This document shows positions 42,181 through 51,070 of a stretch of 53,503 nucleotides of DNA, piece by piece (within the stretch, counting starts at the first letter, position 1; each line of letters starts with the position of its first letter). The stretch spans positions 1-53,503 of the forward strand of contig DASWHD010000138.1 in NCBI GenBank assembly GCA_036393335.1, read 5' to 3'. The position numbers were made by a program, and so were the translations under genes. Below the pieces are notes generated by a model. That model was not told the DNA's origin. It worked only from the letters and a program-made list of their open reading frames with translations, and did no database searches. The DNA comes from DASWHD01 sp036393335. GTDB lineage: Bacteria; CG2-30-53-67; CG2-30-70-394.

Positions 42181-44277
42181 CTACTTGTGGTCGCCCTCCG
42201 CCTTCAGGCTCATCAGGAGGCGATCCTTGAGGTAGGCGGGGAGCTCTTCGTAGCGCTCGATGTGCATGGAGAAGAGGCCGCGGCCGCTGGTCAGCTGGCG
42301 CAGGGTAGAGCCGTACTCCAGGACCTCGGCCATGGGCACCTCGGCTTGGATCATCTGCGACGCCGCCTGCGGCTCGACGCCGAGCACCCGGCCGCGGCGT
42401 GAGTTGAGGTCGCTGATCACGTCACCGGTGGCCTCGTCGGGGACGGTAATCTCCATCGCCACCAACGGCTCCAGGAGGGTCGGACCCGCCTGCTCCATGG
42501 CCTTCTTCCACGCCATGGAGCCGGCCACCTTGAAGGCCATCTCCGAGGAGTCCACCGAATGGTGGGAGCCGTCCACCAGGTCGACCTTACAGTCGACCAC
42601 CGGGAAGCCGGCGACGCAGCCGCTGATCAGGGCCTCCTGCACCCCCTTCTCCACGGCGGGGATGTACTGGCGCGGCACCACCCCGCCGACCACGTGCTCC
42701 TCGAAGACAAACCCGGAACCACGCGGCAGCGGCGCTACCTCCAGCCAGACGTCGCCGTACTGACCGCGGCCGCCGGTCTGCTTCTTGTACTTGCCCTGCA
42801 CGCGGACCGCCTTGGTGATGGTCTCCAGGTACGGCACCTTGGGGGCCTGGAGCTCCACCGAGACGCCGAACCGGTTTTTGAGCCGCGCCACCACCACCTC
42901 CAGGTGGACCTGGCCCATGCCTTCGAGAAGGATCTCGTGGGTCTGGGAATCCTGGCGCATGCGCAGCACCGGGTCTTCCTCCATCAGCTTGGCGAGGGAG
43001 TCGCTCAGCTTGTCCTCAGAGGCGCGGTCGGCCGGCTCGATGGCGTAGGTGGTCTGCGGCGTGGGATAGGTGATCGGAGCGAAGAGGATCGGCGCGTTGG
43101 CGCTGCACAGGGTGTCGCCAGTGTGGGTGTCCTTGAGCTTGGTAGTTGCGCCGATCTCCCCGGCCTGGAGCTGCGGGACCGAGATTAGCTCCTTGCCTTG
43201 CAGGCGGTTGAGGCTGTGCAGGCGTTCGTCTTGGCCGGTGGTGGCGTTGAGCAGGTGGTCGTCGGCCTTGATGGTGCCGGAGTAGACGCGCAGGTAGGAG
43301 AGCTTGCCGGCGTAGGGATCGATGACCGTCTTGAAGACCTGGGCACTGACCGGCCCGCCTGGATCGGGCTGGCGCTCGGCCACCTCATCACTGCCGGGGA
43401 TGGTCCCCGTGATGCGGGTAATGTGGGCCTTGTCGAGGGGCGACGGGAGGTAATCGAGGATCGCGTCGAGGAGCTCGGGCACACCGATGCCGAGGATGGC
43501 GGAGCCGCACAGCACCGGTACGAAGCGGCCGGTTAGGGTGCCCTCGCGGAGATGGGCACGGATCGCCGCCTCGTCCGGCTCCTCTCCCTCGAGGTAGCGT
43601 TCCAGGAGGTCGTCGTCCATCTCGCACACCGCCTCCAGCAACCGCTCGCGCACGGTCGCCGCCTCGGCCTTGAACTTGTCCGGAATCTCTCCGTCCGGGA
43701 TAGCGACGGCCTTCCCGTCGGCATAGCGGCTGCCCTGTTGGGTGATCAGGCTGTAGACACCGGACAGGCCCTGTTCCAGGCCGATCGGCAGGAACAGCAC
43801 CACCGGCTTGGCGCGCAGCACCTCCTCGACGTCGTGCACGGCGCGCTCCAGGTCGGAACGGTCCCGGTCGAGCTTGTTCACGAACACCAGACGCGGGAGC
43901 TCGTACTCGTCGGCAAACCCCCACACCCGCTCGGTCTCCGCCTTCACGCCGGAGATCCCGCTCACCAAGGCCACGGCGCCGCCGGCGATACGGAGGGAGG
44001 CATGGGTATCGGAGAGGAAGTTGCGGTAGCCGGGGGTGTCGAGCAGGTTGATCAGATGGCCGCGGTGCTCCAGATGGCCCACGCCGGTGGAGATCGAGAC
44101 CTTGCGGCGGATCTCCTCGGCGTCGAAGTCCATGACTGTGTTGCCCTCGTCGACCTTGCCCAGCCGCGGGATCGCTCCCACCGTAAACAACAAGGCCTCC
44201 GTCAGGGAGGTCTTCCCCGCTCCACCGTGGGAGATGATGCCGACGTTGCGGATGGTAGCGAGATCGCGCGGGGTCAT
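42181..44277 (-). CDS. Elongation factor G-like GTPase (EF-G paralogue)
   Basis: The 698-residue protein has the full five-domain EF-G layout but divergent G motifs. The P-loop is SHGGAGKTSL rather than HxDAGKTT, switch II is DTPGYRNF rather than DTPGHVDF, and NKLDRDRSD is the G4 region. Domain IV starts around VQGKYKKQTGGRGQYGDVWLEVAP. This pattern fits the EF-G2/FusA2 type paralogues, whose role is unclear and often stress- or recycling-related. The main fusA of a str operon is not nearby. It diverges from the sigma factor gene. Confidence 0.88.
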   Translation of the reverse strand: MTPRDLATIRNVGIISHGGAGKTSLTEALLFTVGAIPRLGKVDEGNTVMDFDAEEIRRKVSISTGVGHLEHRGHLINLLDTPGYRNFLSDTHASLRIAGGAVALVSGISGVKAETERVWGFADEYELPRLVFVNKLDRDRSDLERAVHDVEEVLRAKPVVLFLPIGLEQGLSGVYSLITQQGSRYADGKAVAIPDGEIPDKFKAEAATVRERLLEAVCEMDDDLLERYLEGEEPDEAAIRAHLREGTLTGRFVPVLCGSAILGIGVPELLDAILDYLPSPLDKAHITRITGTIPGSDEVAERQPDPGGPVSAQVFKTVIDPYAGKLSYLRVYSGTIKADDHLLNATTGQDERLHSLNRLQGKELISVPQLQAGEIGATTKLKDTHTGDTLCSANAPILFAPITYPTPQTTYAIEPADRASEDKLSDSLAKLMEEDPVLRMRQDSQTHEILLEGMGQVHLEVVVARLKNRFGVSVELQAPKVPYLETITKAVRVQGKYKKQTGGRGQYGDVWLEVAPLPRGSGFVFEEHVVGGVVPRQYIPAVEKGVQEALISGCVAGFPVVDCKVDLVDGSHHSVDSSEMAFKVAGSMAWKKAMEQAGPTLLEPLVAMEITVPDEATGDVISDLNSRRGRVLGVEPQAASQMIQAEVPMAEVLEYGSTLRQLTSGRGLFSMHIERYEELPAYLKDRLLMSLKAEGDHK

Positions 44278-44437
44278 ATGGGGCTCCCGGAAGAGGTGCG
44301 GCGATGGCGGTGGTTCAGAGGTGGGTGATCAATGTACGGCCTGTGGGGGCACGGTGCGAGCCCGGAGCCCACACCCTCCACCACACGTTGTGGGTAGTGG
44401 CCCCCTTCTGTACCATACACCCTGGGTAAGCATTCCC

Positions 44438-45058
44438 ATGGAATCCTACGAACCGATCGATCGTCTCGAGCCTGCCGAGCGGACTCTGCTCGACCGTTAT
44501 CAAAACGGCGACGCGGGCGCATTCGAGGAGCTGATCCTCCCATTCGAAACCTCCATCTTCAACTTCGGTCTCCGCATGTGTGGGAATCGCGAGGACGCCC
44601 AGGACATCCTCCAAGAGACCTTCATCAACGCCATGCGCTACCTGAACGGGTTTCGCGGGGAGGCGAAGCTCCGCAACTGGCTGTTCCGGATCGCCAGCAG
44701 CGTCTGCCAGAAGAAGCATCGACGCAGCAAGTTCGCCCCGGAGCGCGAGCTCTCCCTCACTCAGTTCTACGATGACACCGATGGCAGCGAGGAGTTCGAG
44801 GTGCCCGACAGCCGGCGTCTGCCAGACGACGAGGTATTGGGGCTGGAGCTGTCCGACCGCCTGAATCTGGCCGTCCAGGGACTGCCGAAAAAATATCGTG
44901 TGGTTTTGCTCCTTCGGGACGTCGAGGGGCTCTCAGCAAAAGAGGTGGCGGAGATTCTGGGCATGAGTGTGCCGGCAGTGAAGTCCCGACTGCATCGCGC
45001 CCGTCTCTTCGTGCGTCAAGAACTGCGACCCTATCTCACAGGAAAGGCTGCCTCATGA
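44438..45058 (+). CDS. ECF-type RNA polymerase sigma factor
   Basis: The 206-residue sigma factor has region 2 (NFGLRMCGNREDAQDILQETFINAM with the DAQDILQETF core and GEAKLRNWLFRIASSVCQKKHRR) and region 4 (LPKKYRVVLLLRDVEGLSAKEVAEILGMSVPAVKSRLHRAR). It would direct transcription of an unknown regulon. The ATG at 44438 starts ahead of region 2; there is no strong ribosome binding site. Its stop overlaps the ATG of a zinc-finger anti-sigma gene. Confidence 0.92.
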   Translation: MESYEPIDRLEPAERTLLDRYQNGDAGAFEELILPFETSIFNFGLRMCGNREDAQDILQETFINAMRYLNGFRGEAKLRNWLFRIASSVCQKKHRRSKFAPERELSLTQFYDDTDGSEEFEVPDSRRLPDDEVLGLELSDRLNLAVQGLPKKYRVVLLLRDVEGLSAKEVAEILGMSVPAVKSRLHRARLFVRQELRPYLTGKAAS

Positions 45059-45294
45059 GCCAGCACTGTCGCGAGCTACTGAAGAGATGCTCCGCCTATC
45101 TGGAGGGGGAGCTGGACGGTGCCTGCTGCGAAGAGATGGAGAACCACATGCGCACCTGCAGCAAGTGCCGCACCATGCTGGAGGAGATGCAGTGGACCAT
45201 CGAGCTGTGCAAGAGCACGCCGGCGGCAGACGTACCCCACGAGGTCCACGAAGCTCTCCAGGCACGGTTGAAGGCTGAGCGTTCCGTCTTGTAG
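45055..45294 (+). CDS. Zinc-finger (ZAS-type) anti-sigma factor, soluble
   Basis: The 79-residue protein is translationally coupled to the sigma gene (ATGA). The HMRTCSKC segment is the HxxxCxxC zinc site of ZAS anti-sigma domains, with CSAYLEGELDG before it. No membrane helix follows, so it should be cytoplasmic and sense redox state or metal directly, like RsrA. The pairing is inferred from adjacency. Confidence 0.85.
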   Translation: MSQHCRELLKRCSAYLEGELDGACCEEMENHMRTCSKCRTMLEEMQWTIELCKSTPAADVPHEVHEALQARLKAERSVL

Positions 45295-45382
45295 CGCGGC
45301 CCGTCGCCACGACGGGAGGCGGGGCTGACGGCGAGGATGTCGCGCGGCCACGAAACGGGTGATACCGCGTGAGTGCCGCCGC

Positions 45383-46939
45383 ATGCCCATGCACCGTATC
45401 CTCCTGCGTATTCGACGGTGGCCCTGGGTGGTTCCCACCGTGGTTGCGTTGTTTGCCGGCGGTTGTGGCGGCGCCGGCGGTGACGAGGAGTCGGGCAAGG
45501 TCCTGCGTGACGCCTTCGTACCCTCTCTGTCGGCGACCGGCCCCACCGGTGAGGCGGTGGATCTGCTGCCCCTAGGCGGGGACAACCTACTCTTGGAGGT
45601 GTCCGCGGCGGCCCTCCTGCCGGCCGGCACGCCGGCGGTGGTGGTGGCGGCACGGCCGGCAGCGGCGTCCGGTGGGAGCCAGTGGTGGGCGCTTATCGCC
45701 GTCGGAGGGGACGGCGCTCCCCAGGTGGTCGATGAAGCCGATGGCAGGTCGCCCACCCTTGCCGGCCCGGTGCCGGAGGCGCTGCGTGGCCAGGAGCTGG
45801 CCCTTTACTTGGTGCGTGGCCGGTCGAGCGCGGAGGTGCGGGAGGCGCGGCTCCGCAACCCGCGCCGGTTGCAGGCCGCCGCCCTCGGTGGCGCTCTCGG
45901 CGAGTGGCTGGCCGACCGGCGCGACACGCTCATCGACCTGATGACCACCCCGTGGCAATGGATCGACGACCACGCCACCGACATCGAGGACAAGGTGGTC
46001 GACCTCTACTCGGACGCCCTGGACGAGGTCCTCGATCCGCTGTTCACCGAGTCGGACTACTTCGAGGAAGCGGCCAGCCACTTCCTCGACCCCGCGGTGG
46101 TGGTCGACCCTACCCACCGCCGCGCGCCGGAAGTGGGCCAGGTGCCGGTGGTCTTCATCCACGGCTTCACCTTCCTCTACCCCGTTACCGAGCCGGAGGA
46201 GCAGCTCGACGACCTGATCGAGGCGGTGGTATCCGGGGTGCCGTTCTGGGACTTGCGGTACCGGGCGGTGCGGTTCGATTACAACCCCTACTCACCGGTG
46301 GCGGAGAGCACCGATGAGCTGGCGACCGAGCTGGTGAAGGCGGGGGTCGCCGCTCCGGGCAAGGAGCTGATCATCATCGGTTATAGCCTCGGCGGGATTA
46401 TTGGCCGGCGCTTCGACACGGTCTACGGCCGGCGCTTCCCGGTGCGAGTGCTGATGATGATTGCCTCCCCAAGCGGTGGAATTCCGGTGGATCGGATGCG
46501 CGACAAGATCCTCAAACGCGCCTACGACGTCGGTAATCCCGTGCGGGTGCACGTCCCCCTCGGCCTCTTGACCCGCACACTCTTCCAGACCTTCTGGGCG
46601 CGCACCTACGGCGGCGCCGATAGCGTCGAGGACCTGGATGCGGGGTCCGACCTGCTGCGGTCCCTGGCCCCGCCGCGGCCGGGGTACTTCGCGATCGCCG
46701 GCGATACGGTGGGCAGCAACGTCTTCCTGGAGCAGACCGCCAAGGTGTTCGGAGATCAGCCCAACGACGGCCAGGTCTCGGTGGCCAGCGTGGAGGCCGG
46801 CCTGCCTCCCGGGGAAGACGCGAAGGTCACCTACGCCGGCGGCCGCCGAGACTACGTCCACGCCTCCCACGACGCCCTGCTCGAGGACCCGGACGTGCAG
46901 CGCGAGGTGATCCGCCTGCTGGACGAGCCATTGCCGTGA
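45383..46939 (+). CDS. Lipoprotein alpha/beta hydrolase (lipase-like)
   Basis: The 518-residue protein has a signal peptide with lipobox LFAGGC near residue 32. After about 220 residues of unrecognised sequence, a hydrolase domain starts with VPVVFIHGFTF. IIIGYSLGGIIGRRF holds the nucleophile serine of the GxSxG elbow, and VHASHDALLEDPDV near the end may hold the catalytic histidine. It resembles PGAP1/lipase-class hydrolases acting in the periplasm. It follows the sigma/anti-sigma pair by 88 bases and may belong to its regulon. GTG 45359 and ATG 45389 are alternative starts. Confidence 0.75.
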   Translation: MPMHRILLRIRRWPWVVPTVVALFAGGCGGAGGDEESGKVLRDAFVPSLSATGPTGEAVDLLPLGGDNLLLEVSAAALLPAGTPAVVVAARPAAASGGSQWWALIAVGGDGAPQVVDEADGRSPTLAGPVPEALRGQELALYLVRGRSSAEVREARLRNPRRLQAAALGGALGEWLADRRDTLIDLMTTPWQWIDDHATDIEDKVVDLYSDALDEVLDPLFTESDYFEEAASHFLDPAVVVDPTHRRAPEVGQVPVVFIHGFTFLYPVTEPEEQLDDLIEAVVSGVPFWDLRYRAVRFDYNPYSPVAESTDELATELVKAGVAAPGKELIIIGYSLGGIIGRRFDTVYGRRFPVRVLMMIASPSGGIPVDRMRDKILKRAYDVGNPVRVHVPLGLLTRTLFQTFWARTYGGADSVEDLDAGSDLLRSLAPPRPGYFAIAGDTVGSNVFLEQTAKVFGDQPNDGQVSVASVEAGLPPGEDAKVTYAGGRRDYVHASHDALLEDPDVQREVIRLLDEPLP

Positions 46940-46945
46940 CGTGCT

Positions 46946-47056
46946 CTCTCCCCCGCGGGGGAGAGTTGGGGTGGGGGCGATGGGGACCGGCAGAGGGTTT
47001 GCGGTCGTCCCGGACGGGCCGGTGATTCCAGGGGCCATCCCCCTCTCCGGGGGGGA
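46946..47056. repeat. C/G-rich palindromic intergenic repeat, copy near hisH 3' end
   Basis: It begins with the 20-bp palindrome CTCTCCCCCGCGGGGGAGAG and continues with GGGGACCGGCAG and CCCCCTCTCCGGGGGGGAGGGG. Similar phrases recur at 47740-47847 on the other side of hisH. Confidence 0.65.
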
Positions 47057-47083
47057 GGGGGCCTCATGGCACTCCCTTCGGGG

Positions 47084-47704
47084 CTACAGGCGGGCGAAGT
47101 TCTCCAGCAATTTCAGGCCCCAGCGCTGAGATTTCTCCGGGTGAAACTGGACCCCGAAGAGGTTGCCGTCGTGGGCCATGCAGGCGAAGTCGATGCCGTA
47201 GTGGCAGGTGGCCGCGATCGTCGCCTTGTCTGCGGCGCGCGCGTAGTACGAATGGCAGAAGTAGAACGTCGCACCGGCGGGTATGCCCATGAGAAGCGGG
47301 TTGTCGCCGCGGCTCTGCACCGTGTTCCACCCCATGTGTGGCACCTTCAGCGGCGCGTCGTCCTCCCGGAGATCGGCCGGGAACGGGACCACCTCGCCGC
47401 GCAGGCGGCCGAAACCGGGATGGATGCCGAACTCGTGGCTGCGTTCAAAGAGGAGCTGGAAGCCGAGGCAGATGCCGAGGAACGGACGGTCGCCCCGGAG
47501 GCGCTCCGCCACCGCGTCGCGCAAGTCGTACGCCTCCAGGTTAGTCATACAGTCGCGAAACGCCCCGACCCCGGGTAGGACCACCTGGTCCGCGGCCCGC
47601 ACCGCCGCGGCATCACGGGTCACTGCCACCTGTGCACCCACCCGTTCCAGCCCTTTGGCCACCGAGTGGAGGTTGCCCATGCCGTAGTCGACGATGGCGA
47701 TCAT
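47084..47704 (-). CDS. hisH: Imidazole glycerol phosphate synthase, glutamine amidotransferase subunit HisH
   Basis: The 206-residue class I amidotransferase gives ammonia to HisF in histidine synthesis. The nucleophile cysteine is in LGICLGFQLLF, and the histidine and glutamate are in QFHPEKSQ. The ATG at 47704 has GGAG upstream, inside a small hairpin (CTCCGC-GTA-GCGGAG, 47715-47729). The gene is separated from hisB by a repeat. hisA and hisF do not follow, which is unusual for this cluster. Confidence 0.96.
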   Translation of the reverse strand: MIAIVDYGMGNLHSVAKGLERVGAQVAVTRDAAAVRAADQVVLPGVGAFRDCMTNLEAYDLRDAVAERLRGDRPFLGICLGFQLLFERSHEFGIHPGFGRLRGEVVPFPADLREDDAPLKVPHMGWNTVQSRGDNPLLMGIPAGATFYFCHSYYARAADKATIAATCHYGIDFACMAHDGNLFGVQFHPEKSQRWGLKLLENFARL

Positions 47705-47739
47705 TCAATCAATTCTCCGCGTAGCGGAGTCCAATGAGA

Positions 47740-47847
47740 CCCCCTCCCACTGGGAGGGGGCCAGGGGGAGGGCGTTGGGGACCGGCAGTTCGCCGGGTCG
47801 TCGATTCGCTCATTCCTAGCGCCCCCACCCCAGCCCTCCCCCGGAGG
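47740..47847. repeat. C/G-rich palindromic intergenic repeat between hisB and hisH
   Basis: Arms CCCCCTCCCA and TGGGAGGGGG flank one base (47740-47760). Downstream are GGGGACCGGCAG and CCCCCACCCCAGCCCTCCCC. It is similar in content to the element at 46946-47056, so hisH is bracketed by two related repeats. Confidence 0.65.
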
Positions 47848-47877
47848 GAGAGGGAGCAAGAGGCCACCTCAAGGTAC

Positions 47878-48477
47878 TCACCCCTTCCCCAGTCTCCCCT
47901 TGGTGGAGACCACCTCGTTGGCCGCCGTCGCGTCCACGGCTACCGCCTGGCGCAGGGCGCGGGCCAGCCCCTTGAAGGCCGACTCCACGATGTGGTGGCC
48001 GTTGTCCCCGTAGCGGCCGTTGACGTGCAGGTTGGCACCGGCCTGGACGGCGAAGGCCTGGAGGAACTCCTTGACGAGGGCCGGGTCGAAGTTGCCGATT
48101 GGCACCTCCGGACACGGCAGGTTGTACACCAGGTAGGGCCGCCCGGAGAGGTCGACCGCCACCTCGGTGAGGGTCTCGTCGAACGGGATGACGGCGCTGC
48201 CATAGCGGCCGATCCCGGTGCGCTCGCCCAGGGCGTCGGCGAAGGCCCGGCCCAGGGCGAGGCCGCAGTCCTCCACCGTGTGGTGCAGGTCGACCGCGAG
48301 GTCGCCGCGCGCGGTGAGGTCGAGGTCGAAGCGGCCGTGTTTGGCGAGCTGCGCCAGCATGTGGTCGAAGAACGGGATCCCCGTGTCGACCCGGTAGCGG
48401 CCGTTCCCGTCGACGACCAGGGTCAGGGCGATCTCGGTTTCGCTGGTCTTGCGGGAGACGGTGGCGGTGCGGGCCAT
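47878..48477 (-). CDS. hisB: Imidazoleglycerol-phosphate dehydratase
   Basis: The 199-residue monofunctional enzyme performs step six of histidine synthesis. The two metal-binding motifs HHTVEDCGLALG and NGHHIVESAFKGLARAL and the FFDHMLAQLAKHG run are complete. It has no phosphatase domain, unlike the E. coli fusion. It begins four bases after hisC ends. Confidence 0.97.
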   Translation of the reverse strand: MARTATVSRKTSETEIALTLVVDGNGRYRVDTGIPFFDHMLAQLAKHGRFDLDLTARGDLAVDLHHTVEDCGLALGRAFADALGERTGIGRYGSAVIPFDETLTEVAVDLSGRPYLVYNLPCPEVPIGNFDPALVKEFLQAFAVQAGANLHVNGRYGDNGHHIVESAFKGLARALRQAVAVDATAANEVVSTKGRLGKG

Positions 48478-48481
48478 GGGC

Positions 48482-49576
48482 TTACCCGTTGGCGGGGAGA
48501 TCGGCGAGGACCTCGGTGAGGGTCGCCAGGAGGCGGTCGTTCTCCGCCGGCTGGCCGATGGTGATCCGCAAACAGCCGTCGAGCTGCGGTCCGCCGAGCC
48601 GTTTGACGCGAATCCCGCGCTCCAGGAGGCCGCGATGCACCTCGCGTGCCCGCTCGGTGCGCAGCAGGAGGAAGTTGGCATCGGACGGGCAGGTCGCCAC
48701 GCCCGCCAACCCCTGTAGGGCGGCGTAGACCCGGCGCCGCTCGGTCACGACCTGGTCGATCTGTGGCTGCAACAGCTCCCAGCGCCGCAGGGCGATGGCC
48801 GCCGCGGTCTGGGGAAGGATCCCGACGTTGTACGGCAGCCGGACCTTGTCGAGCTGGAAGGCGAGCAGCGGGTTCGCGGCCAGGAACCCGACCCGCAGGC
48901 CGGCCAGCCCCACCTTGGAGAGGGTGCGCAGGATCACCAGGTTGTCGTACCGGCCGAGCCAGTCGGTGTGGGTGACGCCGGCGAAGTCGGCGTACGCCTC
49001 GTCTACCACCACCACCGCCTCGCTCTCTTCCAGGAGGCGGGCGATCACCTCGCGATTCAAACAGCGGCCGGTCGGGTTGTTGGGGGAGGCGAGAAAGACC
49101 AGCTTCGGTGACTCCTCTTCCACCACCTTGAGCAGCGCATCGCCGTCGAGGTCGAACTCGTCCGTGAGGGGAATGCTCAGGGGCAGGAGGCCGTGGCAAT
49201 TGGCGATGATCTGATACATCGCGAAGGTCGGGGTTGGCACCAGGACCTTGGCCGGCCGCTCCCCGAAGGCGGTGACCAGGATGGAGATCAGCTCGTCGGA
49301 GCCGTTGCCTACTACCACGCCCGCGGGATCGAGGCCGTAGCGGTGCTGGATCGCCTGCTTGAGTTCCAGGGCTTCGGGATCGGGGTAGCGCCGCAGGTCG
49401 ACGCCCTGGAGGGCGGCGTCGATCTCCAGGCGCAGCTCGTCGGGGATAGGAAAGGCACACTCATTGGCGTCCAGGCAGAGCTCCGCCGGGGTGCGGTCGG
49501 GCTTGTACCCTTCCGACTCCCGGACCGTGAGGCGGACCGAGCTCAGGACGCTGCGTTTGGCGCGGATGCTAGTCAC
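48482..49576 (-). CDS. hisC: Histidinol-phosphate aminotransferase
   Basis: The 364-residue PLP enzyme (fold type I) has NGSDELI, SPNNPTGRCL, VVVDEAYADF and the PLP lysine in RTLSKVGLAGLRVGF. A strong AAGGAGG seven bases upstream fixes the GTG start at 49576, which overlaps the hisD stop by four bases (GTGA). Confidence 0.96.
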   Translation of the reverse strand: MTSIRAKRSVLSSVRLTVRESEGYKPDRTPAELCLDANECAFPIPDELRLEIDAALQGVDLRRYPDPEALELKQAIQHRYGLDPAGVVVGNGSDELISILVTAFGERPAKVLVPTPTFAMYQIIANCHGLLPLSIPLTDEFDLDGDALLKVVEEESPKLVFLASPNNPTGRCLNREVIARLLEESEAVVVVDEAYADFAGVTHTDWLGRYDNLVILRTLSKVGLAGLRVGFLAANPLLAFQLDKVRLPYNVGILPQTAAAIALRRWELLQPQIDQVVTERRRVYAALQGLAGVATCPSDANFLLLRTERAREVHRGLLERGIRVKRLGGPQLDGCLRITIGQPAENDRLLATLTEVLADLPANG

Positions 49577-50895
49577 GATCGACCTCCTTCTAGCCGGGCG
49601 GCGCGCAGGGCCACGGCGTGGGCGTGGGCGGTGAGCCCCTCCTCCTGCGCAAGACGCACGGTGGACCTGGCCAGGGCGCGCAGGCCCGTGGCCGAGATCT
49701 CCAAAATAGAAGTGCGCTTGACGAAGTCGCCCACGCCGAGGGGCGAGAAGAAGCGCGCCGAGCCGCCGGTGGGCAGCACGTGGTTGGGCCCCGCGACGTA
49801 GTCGCCGATGGGCTCGGGGGAGTAGGGGCCGAGGAAGATCGCCCCGGCGTTGGTCAGGCGGCCGAGCCATTGCCGTGGCTCGGCGGTGAGGACCTCCAGG
49901 TGCTCGGGGGCGAACCGGTCGGCGAGGTCGCAGGCCGCCGCGATCGACGCCACCCGGACCAGGGCGCCATAGTCGCGCAGCGCGGCCGATGCGATCTCGT
50001 GGCGCGGCAACTCGCCGAGCTGGCGGACCAGCGCCGCGCGGGTCGCGTCGATCAGCTCCGGCGAGTCGGTCACCAGCAGCGCCGCGGCGAGCTCGTCGTG
50101 CTCGGCCTGGGAGAGGAGGTCGGCGGCGATGTATTCCGGGTCGGCGTCGCCGTCGGCGACGATGAGCACCTCCGAGGGGCCAGCCACCATGTCGATATCG
50201 ATGCGGCCGAAGAGCTGCTTCTTTGCCGTTGCCACGTAGATGTTGCCCGGGCCGGTCACTTTGTCCACCGCCGGCACCGTCGCCGTGCCATAGGCCGCCG
50301 CGGCCACCGCCTGCGCGCCGCCGATGGCGAAGGCGCGATCGACGCCCGCGAGGTGGGCCGCGGCCAGGACCAGGGGATTGCGCTCGCCGCCCGGGGTGGG
50401 GACGAGCATCATCACCTCGGGCACCCCCGCCACCTTGGCGGGCACGGCATTCATCACCACGGACGACGGGTAGGCCGCCTTGCCGCCGGGGCAATAGATC
50501 GCCACCCGGTGCAGGGGACGGACGAGCTGCCCGAGGCGATTGCCGTGCTCGTCGGTCATCTCCCACGTGGCCTCGCGCTGCCGTTCGTGGAAGGCGCGCA
50601 CCCGGGTGACCGACTCTTCCAGGGCGGCGCGCAGGTCGGGGGCGAGGGCGGCGGCGGCGGCGGCCATGTCCTCGCACGAGATCTCCAGCTCGGCTGCCGT
50701 ACCCACCGTGAAGCCGTCGAACCGCTCCGTGTATTCCAGCAGCGCGGCGTCACCCCGTTCCGCCACCGCCTGGATGATCGCGGCGACCCGGCGCTCCACC
50801 TCCGGTGCCATGGCGGTCGAGCGCGCCAACACCTGCGCCAGGACCTCCACCTGGGCGGGATCGCGCGCGTCGACGGTGCGGATGACCTCGCTCAT
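49573..50895 (-). CDS. hisD: Histidinol dehydrogenase
   Basis: The 440-residue zinc- and NAD-dependent enzyme catalyses the last two steps to histidine. YCPGGKAAYPSSVVMN, GGAQAVAAAAYG, VDKVTGPGNIYVATAK and FAPEHLEVLT are family landmarks. SQAEHDE and GPNHVLPTGGSARFFSPLGV hold zinc ligands. ATG 50895 begins MSEVIRTVD. It leads the his cluster; hisG is not upstream, where dapA lies beyond a repeat. Confidence 0.97.
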   Translation of the reverse strand: MSEVIRTVDARDPAQVEVLAQVLARSTAMAPEVERRVAAIIQAVAERGDAALLEYTERFDGFTVGTAAELEISCEDMAAAAAALAPDLRAALEESVTRVRAFHERQREATWEMTDEHGNRLGQLVRPLHRVAIYCPGGKAAYPSSVVMNAVPAKVAGVPEVMMLVPTPGGERNPLVLAAAHLAGVDRAFAIGGAQAVAAAAYGTATVPAVDKVTGPGNIYVATAKKQLFGRIDIDMVAGPSEVLIVADGDADPEYIAADLLSQAEHDELAAALLVTDSPELIDATRAALVRQLGELPRHEIASAALRDYGALVRVASIAAACDLADRFAPEHLEVLTAEPRQWLGRLTNAGAIFLGPYSPEPIGDYVAGPNHVLPTGGSARFFSPLGVGDFVKRTSILEISATGLRALARSTVRLAQEEGLTAHAHAVALRAARLEGGRS

Positions 50896-50909
50896 CGAGT
50901 TCGTTTTCG

Positions 50910-51058
50910 TTCTCGCGCGGAGACGCAGAGGCGCCAAGGGGCGTTGCCCCGGACTTTCGCGACCGTGTGCGCGCTGCCGCTGCGATCTTCGGATAGGACA
51001 GCCATCGATTTGGTAATGCTCAGGGTAATCTCTGCGTCTCTGCGCCTTAGCGCGAGAA
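50910..51058. repeat. Inverted repeat element between hisD and dapA
   Basis: TTCTCGCGC (50910-50918) pairs with GCGCGAGAA (51050-51058). Inside them, GGAGACGCAGAGGCGC and CTCTGCGTCTCTGCGCC are similar arms. It resembles the common proteobacterial intergenic phrase with GAGACGCAGAG. Confidence 0.65.
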
Positions 51059-51070
51059 AAAAGGCGCAGC

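Noticed and set aside
44340..44437. TTGTGG-N17-TACCAT as the sigma-gene promoter
   Set aside because: Matches to consensus are too weak to support it over chance in this composition.
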